64,000 nt of DNA from Heterocephalus glaber (lineage: Eukaryota > Chordata > Mammalia > Rodentia > Bathyergidae), in NCBI RefSeq assembly GCF_000247695.1, contig NW_004624783.1, forward strand, positions 3,529,985 to 3,593,984, given 5' to 3'. The notes under the pieces were generated by a model. It ran no database searches, was not told where the DNA came from, and saw only the letters and a program-made list of their open reading frames with translations. Each line of letters starts with the position of its first letter. The stretch's first letter is position 1. Of the stretch, positions 25,255-36,729 are shown in pieces. Both the position numbers and the translations under genes were made by a program.

Positions 25255-25468
25255 GCCCTTGATTATGAAGGTGATGTTAAATTGCTACCTCTATTAATGG
25301 AAACTATTCACTTTTGTATAATGAAATGATGGGCTTGTCCAAATTTGGATATCTACCTTGTGTTTAAACTATTTTTGTTTCTTCACATGTGCCTTGAAAG
25401 CATTTAAATCATAGACTTTACCTTGCCCTTGATTATGAAAGTGATGTTAAATTGCTACCTCTATTAAT
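25255..25468. repeat. Direct duplication of a 44-bp segment
   Basis: The segment GCCCTTGATTATGAA...CTATTAAT occurs at 25255-25298 and again at 25425-25468, 170 bp apart, with 43 of 44 bases identical. No poly(A) tail, terminal repeat or flanking target duplication was seen, so it looks like a local copy event rather than a transposon. Confidence 0.9.
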
Positions 25469-25984
25469 CCTTGGGATGTTTAAATGAATGTTCTGTAATT
25501 GGTGGATCAAAGTGTCCATGACTCATAGCCTTTCATGTTCTCTTTACTACCACTTCTCATATTAGGTAAGAAGACATCATTCAGAATTTTCCCAAGAATA
25601 TAAATGATTTCATTGTATAATCCTTGTTAGTACCACATGTGCAAATTAGTTCAGCCAAAAAAAACCCAGGTTGTTGTGACGGGTTTATTTGAAAGATTGC
25701 TTTAGGCTCTGACCTCTTTCCTTGTACATGTTTATAAGCATTTGATAAAATGATTAAACTCTAAGGTAGAGTTATTAGTTTTTGCTACAGTGAAATTTGT
25801 GTGGTAATGGATATTAGTGTTAGTTTAATGTTGATTAAAATAAAATTTTTATAAAGGTGGTTTGAATTCTATTTAAATAGATGAAAATCATCAGGCTTTC
25901 TTAAATTATCACTTAGATGGAGTGGAGAGAGATTCTCTAAGAATGGGTCACAGATCTCCCTCTTAAAAGTTAATGTGAGAGCTT

Positions 25985-26066
25985 GGGCCAGGGATTTAGC
26001 TCAGTGGTTCCACTGCCTGCCTTGCAAGCGCAAGGGACTGAGTTTGATCCCTGGTACCAAAAAAAA
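25985..26066 (+). repeat. ID SINE (GGTACC-ending)
   Basis: GGGATTTAGCTCAGTGGTTCC, GCCTTGCAAGCGCAAGGGAC, GTTTGATCCCTGGTACC and an A9 tail. The flanks AAAAGTTAATGTGAGAG and AAAGTTAATGAGAGAT form a target duplication with a small indel. Confidence 0.93.
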
Positions 26067-26710
26067 AGTTAATGAGAGATCTCAAGAATTTAAAGAATTG
26101 ATTAAACATAGAATATTAAAACGTACCCTCAATGTATAAGTATTTTAAGGTGTATCTTTTTTTCCCTATAAACGTTTTTGTCTGTGTAGTATGAAAAACT
26201 TTGAGTTGGTATCATATCTTCATTATAAGATGATAACTATGAAAATAAGTATAATTTAAGATAAATCAGAGATCACTTTAAACTCTAAGAGTCTATGCAG
26301 TTTTTATAAAGACAGTGCTATTTGGTTGAGGCTTAAAAGGATATTGAATAGGTTGAAGGGAAAGATACTTAGGAGAAAAATCATGCTCTCTAGTTAGATG
26401 ATAACTTTAGTGAAGATCAGTGGTGTGACTCTGGGAGATTATTGCAGGATAAAAGTAGGAAAGGTCCGTAGGGTAATTAGGTGGTGGACTGGGAAGTTGA
26501 TCTTAAGGTAACAGGATGTTAATAGACAATATTTGATCAGCTGAGCACTCTAATCTCTGTGCTCCTGTAGCAATAGTAATCTGACAGTAGATGTGAGATT
26601 TGGTTGGAAACATGAGAAATAACCAGAAGTACAAGATGGGAGGTCCCCTCAAGTGAAAAAGAAAAAAGGTTAGTGCAAAATAGTCATTGAAAGATTGACG
26701 ATTGATTGAT

Positions 26711-27082
26711 GTATTTGTTTGCCAGGGCTGCATAGTACCATATTCTGGGTGACTTAAATAACATTTATTTTCTTACAGTTCTGGAGGCTAGAAGTCTGAG
26801 ACCCAGGAGTTGTCAGGGTTGGATTCTTGTGAGGCCTCTCTCTATGGCCTGTAGATGGCTGTCTTTTACCCTGTGTGTCTTGGCTCTGTGCATTCCTGTG
26901 TCCTAATCTTAAAAAATAATAAAACGATACCAGTCTCATAATGGGTTAGAACCCACCTTAATGACCTCATTTTAACTTAATTACCTTTTTAAAAAGACTC
27001 TCCAAATCCAGTCATATTTTGAGGTACTGGGCATCAGCACATAAATGAGCGAGGTGGAGGGGGCTCTTTTCAACCCATAGTG
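26711..27082 (-). repeat. MaLR LTR (MST/MLT1-like), reverse
   Basis: TGTATTTGTTTGCCAGGGCTG, TTTCTTACAGTTCTGGAGGC, AGAAGTCTGAGACCCAGG, AGGCCTCTCTCTATGGCCTG, ATTCCTGTGTCCTAATCTTA and CCACCTTAATGACCTCATTT follow a solitary MaLR LTR read in reverse. It is moderately diverged. Confidence 0.8.
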
Positions 27083-27089
27083 TTTAGAT

Positions 27090-28010
27090 AGAAGGGGGAA
27101 AAGAACCAAAACTGTGAGTTTAGGAGATTGAAAAATTGATGAAAGCTGAATTTTATAGATAAACAAGTCTGGTGTTAGATGAGAAAAATCTCCCTGGAAG
27201 CCTTACCAAGTTGTCATATCACTGGAGAGCAATAGACTTTGTAGAGCACACACACAAAAAAAGTGTTAACCTTCTATAAGACAACATGGATCTGTAGGTT
27301 AGACTTTGTCTCGTACACAATCTCAGCAGCATCATTCTCTGTATCTCTTAGGATAATATTCTCTGTGTGATTCTATTTTCATATGGCCAAAATGTGTAGT
27401 AAGGATTTGGCCTTACCCAAGAAAAGTCTGAACTTTGTATGAGGCCACTGCAACGGAACCTCTGAGCCCTTAGAATTGCTTCAATGATAGAAATTGTTAT
27501 TCATGGTGGGCCCCTTAGCCAGTGTGGTTATCAGTGGGGCATGGGACAGGAGTGTTGGAGACTGATTGACTCATGGGCAATCAGTCAGTAGAATTGTATA
27601 ATGCAGCTTCAATAACACCAAACTCTAAAACACTGGTAATTGCCCCTGGTTGATAATACTCTGTGTATATTATCACACATCAATACCAGGAGGGTAATTG
27701 GTCCTGGGGACAAAAGGACCCTTTGCAGTTGAAACTCCCCCAGACTGTACATTTTTTTCTTTTGCCTGATTTTATGCCATTTCCCTCTTTGAAAACAGTG
27801 GAGTTAATAGCTCTCAATGTGTCCTATCAGACATTGTAGCATAGTATTGAACCTTACAGTGGTTTGTGAACCCTCCTACACTTGATGTTGATGTCAAAAG
27901 TGAGGATAGTCCCAGAGACTGTGCCCTTAGATGTTGACATGTTATGTGACTGACTACAATACAAAAAAACTGATTTCACACACTGTGAAGGAATTCTAAG
28001 AATTAGTGTT
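27090..28010. other. Unrecognised sequence, possibly LTR-derived in part
   Basis: The stretch 27600-27760 (GATAATACTCTGTGTATATT, AATACCAGGAGGGTAATTGG) has the look of an old LTR, but I cannot assign a family. No exon was seen. Confidence 0.3.
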
Positions 28011-28012
28011 TT

Positions 28013-28090
28013 GGGCTGGGGATATAGGTCACTGATAGAGTGGCTTGCCTAACATGTACAAGGTCCTGGGTTCCATCTTCAGCACCACAA
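28013..28090 (+). repeat. ID-like SINE, older subfamily
   Basis: GGGCTGGGGATATAGGTCACTG, GGCTTGCCTAACATGTACAAGG and GTTCCATCTTCAGCACCACA. It ends in AGCACC rather than GGTACC, so it is a different ID subfamily. Confidence 0.82.
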
Positions 28091-28647
28091 AGGGGAGGGG
28101 GGAAACAAGAGAGGGAGTATTTTAGAGGGTAGCTACTTTATACCTGTATGTCCCTTTTCCCCCAGCTGCTGCCTACTAAACTTCTTAGAACATCATATTT
28201 TGATTTGCAATGAGCTTGTTAGCTTCATACCTAGAAAGTGATGGGATGTTGGCTATAAGGGATTCCCACCACCTTTGAAAGCACAGAGATCACTTGGTAG
28301 ACCTATTTCTCCTTAGAAATTTGACCAGCTCACGTGATCTTGTAAAGCAGTATGCTATATTTTTTCTATTGCATTACAAAGCTGTATTACCTGGCCCAAT
28401 TATTTTCATGATTTCTTATCTGCACAAGCAGATTTGCACCTGCAAGCTTCACCTTGAAGCTTCTGACCATCTTGAACCTTCACTCAGCCATCCCTCTTAG
28501 GCAACAAACTCTGAAGGACTTTGAAGAGGATTTAGTTAATTTTATCTGTAGTAGGGTTCATTTGGATGCATATTGGCTACAGAAGATGGAAACTTTTTAA
28601 ACTCTAATTTCAAGAGCAATATTATATACCTGATAAAAGGTCACACA

Positions 28648-30168
28648 CTTGAAATTATACTACAAAGATACTGTGATAAAAATAGCATGATACTGGCAAA
28701 GAAACAGACATGAGGATCAGTGGAATAGATTAGAAGATGCAGAAACAACTTTAGACATACTCAGCCACCTCATTTTTGACAAAGGAGCCAACCACCCTCA
28801 TTGGAGGAAAGATAGCCTATTTAATAAATGGTGTTGGAAATACTGGATTTCAACCTGCCAGAGATTAAAACTAGACCCATACCTGTCACCATGCATTAAA
28901 CTAATATTAAAGTGGATTAAAGATCTAAATATTAAGACAGAAACACTAAACTTGCTGGAAGATAAGTTAGGTAGAACTCTTGAAGACATTGTCATAGGAA
29001 AAGACTTTATGAACAAAACCTCAGTAGCATGGGAACTAGCACAAAGCATCAACAACTGGGATCTCATCTTACTAAAAAGCTTCTGCACTGCAAGAGAAAC
29101 CACCAACAGAGCTAACAGACAACCTGCCATGTGGGAAAAAATTTTTAGCAGCTGTACCTCAGACAAGGGGCTACTATCTAGAATATATAAAGAACTGAAA
29201 AAAATCAGACCCTCCGAAATTCAAAGACCCAACTCAAAAATGGGCATCTGAAATGAACAGACATTTCTCAGACGAAGTCAAAGCAGCAAATAAATATATG
29301 AAAACTGTTCAACATCACTGGTCATTCAAGAGATGCAGATGAAAACAATGCTGAGATTCCACCTCACCCCAGAAAGAATGGCTGCTATCAAGAAATCAAC
29401 CAATAACAAATGTTGGTGGGGTTGTGGAGAGAAAGGAACCCTTCTCCATTGGTGGGAGTGCAGACTGGCGCAACCACTGTGGAAATCAGTATGGAGATAC
29501 CTCAAAGAAATAGGACTGGAAGTCCCATTTGACCCAGCTATTCCCCTGCTGGGTATCTTCCTCAAAGAATTAAAAGAATCATACCACAGTGATATATGTG
29601 CATCCATGTTTATAGTGGCACAGTTTGTGATAGCTAAAGCTTGGAAACAGCTCAAATGCCCATCAGTTGGAAGCTGGATAAAGAAGATGTGGTTTTCTTA
29701 TAAAATGGAGTACTACTCAGCCATAAAGAATGAGAAACTAAAGACATGTATAGCTCAATGGATGTACATTGAGGTGATACTCTTAAGTGAAATAAATAGG
29801 ACACACATGTGTAAATACTGAGTAGTTTCTCTGGTGTGAAAAACTGAAAGTGTAAATAAGGATTAAAATGATTAAAATGAATAATTGATAATTTGAAATA
29901 GGAAAAGGTCCAAAGGTGTAGGGGTGGTGGGAGGGGAAGGGGAAAGGAAAGAAGGAAAGGAAAAATTATGAGAAAAGGAAAAAAACAGAAACAAAATCTG
30001 TGTATATAGGGAAGGGGGGGGGCGGTGAAGGCCACACAGGTAATGGGGAAAAAATAAGAACCAAGATACATCATGTACAGGTACAAGCACCCAATGATAA
30101 ATGTAAACGTATTGTATACCTAAAATGTACCAATAAAAGAATTTAAGAAAAAAAAAAAGAAAAAAAAT
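28648..30168 (+). mobile_element. 5'-truncated L1 with ORF2 remnant and 3' UTR
   Basis: The insertion is about 1.52 kb and lies in the sense direction of CHCHD3. It starts within the 3' part of L1 ORF2 and continues to the ORF2 stop at 29819-29821. It then has a purine-rich 3' UTR with G-runs, AATAAA near 30132 and an interrupted A-tail. Flanking GGTCACACA at 28639-28647 and 30169-30177 is a 9-bp target duplication. The coding part is split among frames (for example about 28952-29251 and 29333-29821), so it is dead. The last frame still shows the C-terminal Cys-rich motif of ORF2p (CWWGC...HWWEC) and the YYSAIKN block. Confidence 0.95.
29333..29821 (+). pseudogene. L1 ORF2 C-terminal remnant
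   Basis: A 162-codon open stretch corresponds to the C-terminus of L1 ORF2p: a Cys-rich segment (CWWGCGEKGTLLHWWEC), [26 protein letters not shown] and MEYYSAIKNEKL. The endonuclease and reverse transcriptase domains are missing upstream and frames change before 29333, so no functional protein is expected. Confidence 0.92.
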
Positions 30169-30177
30169 GGTCACACA

Positions 30178-30985
30178 AAAGCCCTGTAAAGGAAAAAAAT
30201 GGCCAAGAACATTTGACGCTGCACATGACTAACACCAGTAGCATCAGCACAGCCTACCAGGAGAGCCAATGAAATTATTTTAAGGATTCTTAAAATACTA
30301 ACTCATACTTCAGTCCCGTAGTTTATAGTTCTGGCAGTAGACCATTTAAACATTTTAGAATTAAAGTGTTTTTTCACCTACTTTATCCACATGTCATTCA
30401 TTCATAGAAGCTCCTATGAGATGTGCTTCCTGTTGCATTCTGAGTATTCATTTATGAAGAAGACAGGCAGGGTCTTACCAGCTTGGTGCTTAGAGTTTAC
30501 CACAGAAGAACAAAGGGAAGACAAACTTTTAAAATGAAGATCTTTTTAAAAGGTCAAAGTTTTATAGTTACATCTGTAATATTATTTAAAATACTATCTA
30601 TAATTATCTAACTAAAAATTAAAGGACTTGAAGTCAGTGAATTCATGTCATTTACTTTCCTGCAGAACTTTATTCCCATAATAGCTTTAAAATTTCAACC
30701 ATGAAATGTAAATCTCTGAATAAATTCACCAGTTTTTTACATTTAGCTATTACTCAAAAGAAATGCCTCTTCTTTTTCCAGTCCTACTAAAATAATCATT
30801 ATAAGCACTTCATATCACATCTATCATCTCTTGTTATTATCTACTAATAGAACAAATTATGGTGCTAGTTCCTCGTTATATAATGTTGATACTCTGTTAC
30901 AGTTCAGCTGAATAAAACTGTTCTGTATTAATCCTTATATTCCATCTTATAGGTAATTAATTAAAATATTATATTAAATAATTTA
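30178..30985. other. Unrecognised intron sequence
   Basis: AT-rich single-copy-looking sequence between the L1 and the next ID SINE. Nothing assignable was seen. Confidence 0.4.
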
Positions 30986-30987
30986 CA

Positions 30988-31075
30988 TGGGGCTGTGTAG
31001 CTCAGTGGTACACCACATGCTTAGCATATATGAAGCTCTGAGTTTGATCCCTAGCACTGCCAAAAAAGAAAAAAG
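30988..31075 (+). repeat. ID-like SINE, older subfamily
   Basis: GGGGCTGTGTAGCTCAGTGG, ACATGCTTAGCATATATGAAG, GAGTTTGATCCCTAGCAC and an A-rich tail. The flanks (AAATAATTTACATG and AAAATGTTACATATG) suggest a decayed target duplication. Confidence 0.82.
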
Positions 31076-31079
31076 AAAA

Positions 31080-33388
31080 TGTTACATATGTAATCTAAGC
31101 CAAAGGTTACCACAAAGTAAATGTTCGATGTATGTTAGATTTGATTGTTAAATTTAATTCAAGTTTTGAAACTGTACCATAGGAGAAATTCTTGTGTTTG
31201 TTTCTTAAACCCCAAATAGAACATTAGGCAGAGCGCGTGGACTCGTAGGGAGTCCATAGTCTCACCAGGACTGCAAGCACATGAAGCACTTGTGATAATA
31301 TAGTGTGTACAATGTGTGTAGCAGCAAAGCAGAGTGCTGCAGAGACCCTGTTTCCCATCAGCATCAGACTCAGATCTTTCTAGGTAGACTGGAACTGATA
31401 TACCACACATATAGAAAGGAAATGTTACAAAAATGTTGATGAAAGCAAATGTCAAAAAATACTTTAAAATAATATAAACATTGTAAGGCCAATTTAATAT
31501 GAAACATAAGGAAAGTGTTTTAAAGATACTTTGTTCCCATGCTGGCCTTTAGGTAGTGACCAATTTCTACCTTCCATTTAAAAAATACAAATGTATGGAA
31601 AGTGACATAGTTCCCTGAAAATATTTTGGGAATGGTTTTGGTGGAGATACCAACTTGGCTTCAGTTTTCTTGAAAGATAAAACACTTACAAAAAGTATGA
31701 TTTTTATGAAATCCTACATGAATACAGGGAATAGTCCTTTGTGTGCCAAATTCTAGGAGGACTTTTCACTTTTGTGCTCAAATGAAGTTATTGAAACCTG
31801 GCTTACTTAGGCTCATGGGAAGAAGGTTGGGTTATGCTTATAAAGTATTAGAAGAGAAGTTACCCTGTAGGAATAGGTTAGGTGGTTTGAGATTATCTGG
31901 GGAATGTTATGCAAAACTTGTGCAGATAAAGTACATTCTGTAAGTACTGCTATACATTCAAAAGTGGTTCTTTTCATGTAAAATTCTTTAACTTTAAAAT
32001 ATCCTTGGGGCTTTTTTTAGGGTTTCAGTTGACAATCATGTTTAGTGCCTTTTGGGGGTGTAGGATTTTAATAGATGTACTGTGAATGAATTTGTGAAGC
32101 TGAGGATGATGCGCACCAGTGTTGTCTGCAGGTGTTTCTCCTGTTCACTATAATTACAGCATAGATCATGGACAGTTGTAAGCAGTAGTGCTTAAAGATC
32201 CTGCCTAATTGGCTGTAAAATAATTAAATAAGATTTTGACTGGCAAATTTATAATTCTGTTAGATGCACAAGCCAGTGTGCCCAAATGTCAATGTGACTT
32301 CAATTTGGAAATATTAGATTAATAGAACTAATTGTACTGCAAGTACAAAGTTTACTCTGATTAATAGTCTTAAATCTCTTCTAGAAGTGCAATCAGGTAA
32401 ATTTATGTTACTCAGCTTTTTACCTAAACTTTTAATTAAAAGTTCTTTCAAAAGTTTGAGCTAGTCAGTTTCACTGTGCTATACTTTCTAGTTTCTCTGA
32501 AGTTGAGCTTTTGCAATTTTTCAGTGACTCCAGCTGCCTTATTGAATAACTTGCCTTATCAAAAGGATTAACATTATATACTGTTATGCATATATTTGTA
32601 TCTGCAGCTGACAGGCACCCTGTACATCATCTCTAACACTTATTGATGTCTACTTATAACCTACTTTAGTGTTGTGTGAATGGATCTGATATACCGAATG
32701 TACATGATGAATGTTTTATCTCTGATTCTTATTGATCAATTTTGAAATGATCAAATGGTTTATCTCAGTAAGACACTAATTCACATTGATCAAATTTTAA
32801 ATGACCAAGTTGACTTGATTTCTGCTGAACACAAATTGTATTAAAACATTACTTGAACATGCTGCCTTTTCTAATGCAGGAGTTAGGTTACCAGTGGTTA
32901 CATTATAACTAGAGTTATTGTATTATAAAGATGTCTCCTTCATAATGAAAGGTTTACACAAGAAGAAAAGAATGCAATATTATGGGAAGAACAGAGCTTC
33001 AGGCAAAGATTTGGGCTTTTACTAATTAAATTCTGCGTTTGTTTTGGGCCTTTCTTGCCCCTTTTTTAATTTGAAGGGCTATGAGCAGGAAATATAGCAG
33101 CTGCAGGGGTGACATTTTATTCCCTATGGTCTTTTGGAGCCAAGTAACATCTTGATTATTTAGTAAGAGAGTGATTGAAAGGCAAAATTCTAGATAAAGT
33201 AAATATACCTGTACCCTTTGTACATAAGCTTCTTAGTTAAAATTGCATTTTTAGAAGTTGAGGGTTATTCATTGGTTTTTGTTTTTTAAACATCAGCACA
33301 CCTACATTAACTTCCATAGTATTTCATGTGCTCTCTGTAGTGTGGAGGAGAATTTTAATTTTGAAATTGAAGAAAGATGTTTGTGCTT
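31080..33388. other. Unrecognised intron sequence
   Basis: No exon or named repeat was recognised. Around 32730-32820 the hexamer TGATCA recurs several times without a clear unit. Confidence 0.4.
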
Positions 33389-33402
33389 AAGAATATACTT
33401 TG

Positions 33403-33471
33403 AGGGCCGGGGATTTAGCTCCTGCTGCGCAAGCGCAAGGACCCGAGTTTGATCCCCAGTACCAAAAAAAA
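33403..33471 (+). repeat. Internally deleted ID SINE
   Basis: GGGCCGGGGATTTAGCTCCTGC runs straight into TGCGCAAGCGCAAGGACC and GTTTGATCCCCAGTACC, lacking about 20 bases (the CAGTGGTTCC... part after the A box). A perfect 14-bp target duplication AAGAATATACTTTG lies at 33389-33402 and 33472-33485. The intact CpGs and perfect duplication indicate a recent insertion. Confidence 0.93.
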
Positions 33472-33489
33472 AAGAATATACTTTGTATG

Positions 33490-35690
33490 TGAAGCTAATG
33501 GCGAATATACAATTAGACTGAAACCTTGACTTGGTTATTTAGAACTCCCAATTTCAAGCAGTTTATTATGTCTTTGACTTACTATATTAGATCTTCCATC
33601 AATAAAATATAAATTGTAACTGTCATCCTCTTTAAAGAATGCAAGCTGAGAAGGTTTAAAAGTTATGAGAAGAAAGTGGTCATTAATTCTCATCTAAAAC
33701 AAAATAAAGAAAGGTCTTAAGTTGTTTTATTCAACTCTAAGACCTAGCTACATTTCAGTATGTTTTAGATGATGTTGTAATTTCTTCTGTATCTCATCAG
33801 GGATATGTAGAACAGACGTAGCTTTCAAGCTGTGAATCTGGATGGTGGTTTTTTTGATTGATTAGTTGGTTGGTTGATTGGTTTTCCTTCTGATACCAAA
33901 TTACCTCCAAGGGAAGTGAGATCTGCTTTAGAATATACCAATATTTGACAGTAGTTATGATAATCATTTACAATTGGTTACATTTGTAAAGAAATTCTAG
34001 ACTATTAGGTTTGTTTGTTTGTCTTATGTTTTCCCCAAGATTGGAGCCCTTCTAATCAAATCTGTCCGGGTATATATTTTGGCTTTTTTATTACTTGTAT
34101 TGGATCTCTGTTCTTACTCTACATACTGTTTTCTAAGGAAATAGAAGTAAATGCCAAGAAATATTGAGAGTTAGAGTTCAGGTATTTCTGTATTTCCTGA
34201 CTGTTCCCACAGCATTCCAATCAACTCAGTGGTATCCCGAAGAAAGGAACAGGGCAGGATGGAAAAGCTCACTGGAGTAAAGGACTATACAGGGGAGGAG
34301 CAAGGCTGTAAATGAGAGATAGGTAGTATTGTCTATTTCTGCAAAAACAACAGTACAGATGCAACCCCACCACCACATGAACGTCTGCATTTGGTCACAA
34401 GGTCAAGCGGATCACTGTGGAAATTTTTCATTCCTTTAATATAGTATGTGAAGAAATCTTAAGTGATAAAATAAGCCATGAAGGTACAACGAGATTAGCT
34501 TCATCCTGTCACAAATGTGTGACCTAGAATTCCCTTCTCTTCCCCACTGTGGCAGCTGGGTTTTTTTTTTGTTTTTGTTTTGTTTTTTTTTGGCGGGGGG
34601 TGGGGCTGTGTCTTCTTTTGTTTAATGTAATCTGTTTATGTGTAACATGTGAATGATCAAAACCAGCCTGTTACTTTTAGTTCATGGCCCTAAGCTCCTG
34701 AATTCATGATCCCTTTTTTGTGGGATAACAGATTGTACTGTTTTCCCCTACAGGAACATTAGCATTGAACTTTCTTTCTTAATCAATACAATCCATTAAG
34801 AATCTAGAATGACCTACATGTTATATGAAATATTAATTGTACCCTGTTAGATAATTGAAGAGTCTGCCAGAATGATAGCTTGTTTCTTTCCTTGTATCAT
34901 AATATATCAAATGAGAATGTTTGTGAGTTCTGAGGTACATGGTATTTTGGTATTTTTTTATTGATCATTGCTTATTTGAGTAATTAACTGCATGGTTCAT
35001 AGTACCCCAAAGTTGTTTCTAACTGGAGCTACTAAGTTTTTCTTCTTGCTCACTCCAACTGGGGTTCATTTACTTTTTAAAGGCTCTGGTTTCTTTGATT
35101 TTTTTCTTTGATGCTTTCAAAGATAAGGAAACATTATTTGGCTTTTTGAGTGCCACTTAGCTACAGGTAGGACGCAGTGAAGCTCGCAGGAGAGCCAATT
35201 AAAGTTAATTATTGTCTGACTGACCTGCCACAGTATAAAATGTCCAAGAAGAGTTCTAGAAGGTAGATTTTTAAATTCTGTCCTTGTGTCAAATTTTCAA
35301 AGTTAACCATCTTAAAAACTGAAACTTGATTAACAATTGTATCAGAGAAATTTCCCACAAAAACGATAGCTTTCAAGATAATCTGAGGTGTTATATAGTT
35401 TCCGCTATGCTATGACCACTACTTATTTGTTATCACCTCAGAGTTTGGTAAGCTCATCCCAAATGCTGTCAGTTCTTCTCTGCTTTCAACCACATAATGA
35501 ACTTATGGTTGTATATAGTTGAGCATTCATTGTGTCTGAATAAACCACATAGTATAATTGGATCTCTAACTTTCAGTATAATTGTACCTTAACCAGTATT
35601 GCCCTTGCTTGTTTCAATGTATAATTACCAGACCATCTCTCATGGTTTCATTAAGGATTCCTATTTGTGGCTCTCCTGATTTTTCTTAGG
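33490..35690. other. Unrecognised intron sequence
   Basis: Nothing gene-like. A T-rich/G-rich simple tract lies at about 34560-34605 and a TTGATTGATTAG-type short repeat near 33855-33885. Confidence 0.4.
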
Positions 35691-35709
35691 AAGTAAGAAA
35701 ACAAAATAT

Positions 35710-36500
35710 AAAAATTGATAAATTATATAAAAATATAAAAGTTCTGCATATCTTAAGACACCACTAAGAGAATTTTAAAAAATGGGCAAAAGACTTGAAC
35801 AGACACTTCAAAGAAAGATATAAGAATGGCCAATTAGCACATGAAAAGAAACACTACATCATTAGTTGAACAGGGAAATGCAAATGAAAAACATTTGAAT
35901 GAAAAAAATAAAAATGATTGACAATTGCAATTGTCCAAAAAGATGTGGAAAAACCAGAATTCTCATGCTTTGCTGATGGGAGTATAAAAAAAATGGCAAA
36001 ACCACTTGGGAAAACTTTTAGCAGTTTTGTGGATTTTTTAAAAATCAATTTAAACATAAACATATTTTTTGTATGACTCAGCAATTTCAGACGAAGCCAT
36101 TTACCCAAGAGAAATAAAAATGTACATACACAAAAAGACTTGGGCAGGTATGTTCATAGCAGTTTTATTTATAGTATTTAAAAACTAAAAACAGTCCAGA
36201 TGGCTGTTTTATTCATTCTCCAGTGGGCAAATGAATAAAAAATTGTGGTATATTCATATAATAGAACATTATTCAGCAGTGAGAGAGGGAGGGTGGGAGC
36301 CATCAATACATGTGGCATAGATGAATCTTGGAAATACTATCTTAAGCAAAAAGAAGCCAGATCAAAAACAGTTATTATGATTTCATTCATATGAAGCTAA
36401 AAGTAGAATTATGTTGATAGAAATATGGCAAGGATAGAGGGGTCCTTGATTGGAAAGGACACAAGTGAACCTTCTGAAGCATTGAGTAGTCTCTAGTGTT
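35710..36500 (+). repeat. Old L1 3' region (L1M type)
   Basis: AATGGGCAAAAGACTTGAAC, AGACACTTCAAAGAAAGATA, CATGCTTTGCTGATGGGAGT, ACCACTTGGGAAAAC, ATGTTCATAGCAGTTTTATT, TGAATAAAAAATTGTGGTAT and GAACATTATTCAGCAGTGAG follow the C-terminal ORF2 and 3' UTR of an ancient L1 in order. Many indels and stops mark it as old. Confidence 0.88.
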
Positions 36501-36602
36501 CAGGTGATACTTAAACAGGTATATGATTTTAATACACTACGAACACTTAAGATCTGTGTATTCTGTTGTATGCTAATTCTGTTGTATCTAAATCTGTGTA
36601 TT

Positions 36603-36710
36603 CTTGCCAGGGATTTAGCTCAGTCAGTGGTGCTGCCACCTGTCTTGCAAGCACAAGATCCCAAGTTCAATCCCCAGTACCAAAAATTAAAAAATAAATA
36701 CATAAATAAG
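36603..36710 (+). repeat. ID SINE (GTACC-ending)
   Basis: GCCAGGGATTTAGCTCAGTC, GTCTTGCAAGCACAAGATCCC, GTTCAATCCCCAGTACC and an A-rich AAATA tail. Exact 14-bp target duplication TAAATCTGTGTATT at 36589-36602 and 36711-36724. Confidence 0.93.
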
Positions 36711-36729
36711 TAAATCTGTGTATTGTGTT

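Noticed and set aside
28619..28650. Longer target duplication for the 28648 L1
   Set aside because: Beyond GGTCACACA the flanks only share A-richness, with a mismatch, so only 9 bp is claimed.
29333..29821. 162-codon open frame as a gene
   Set aside because: It is the C-terminus of L1 ORF2 in a truncated, frame-shifted insertion.
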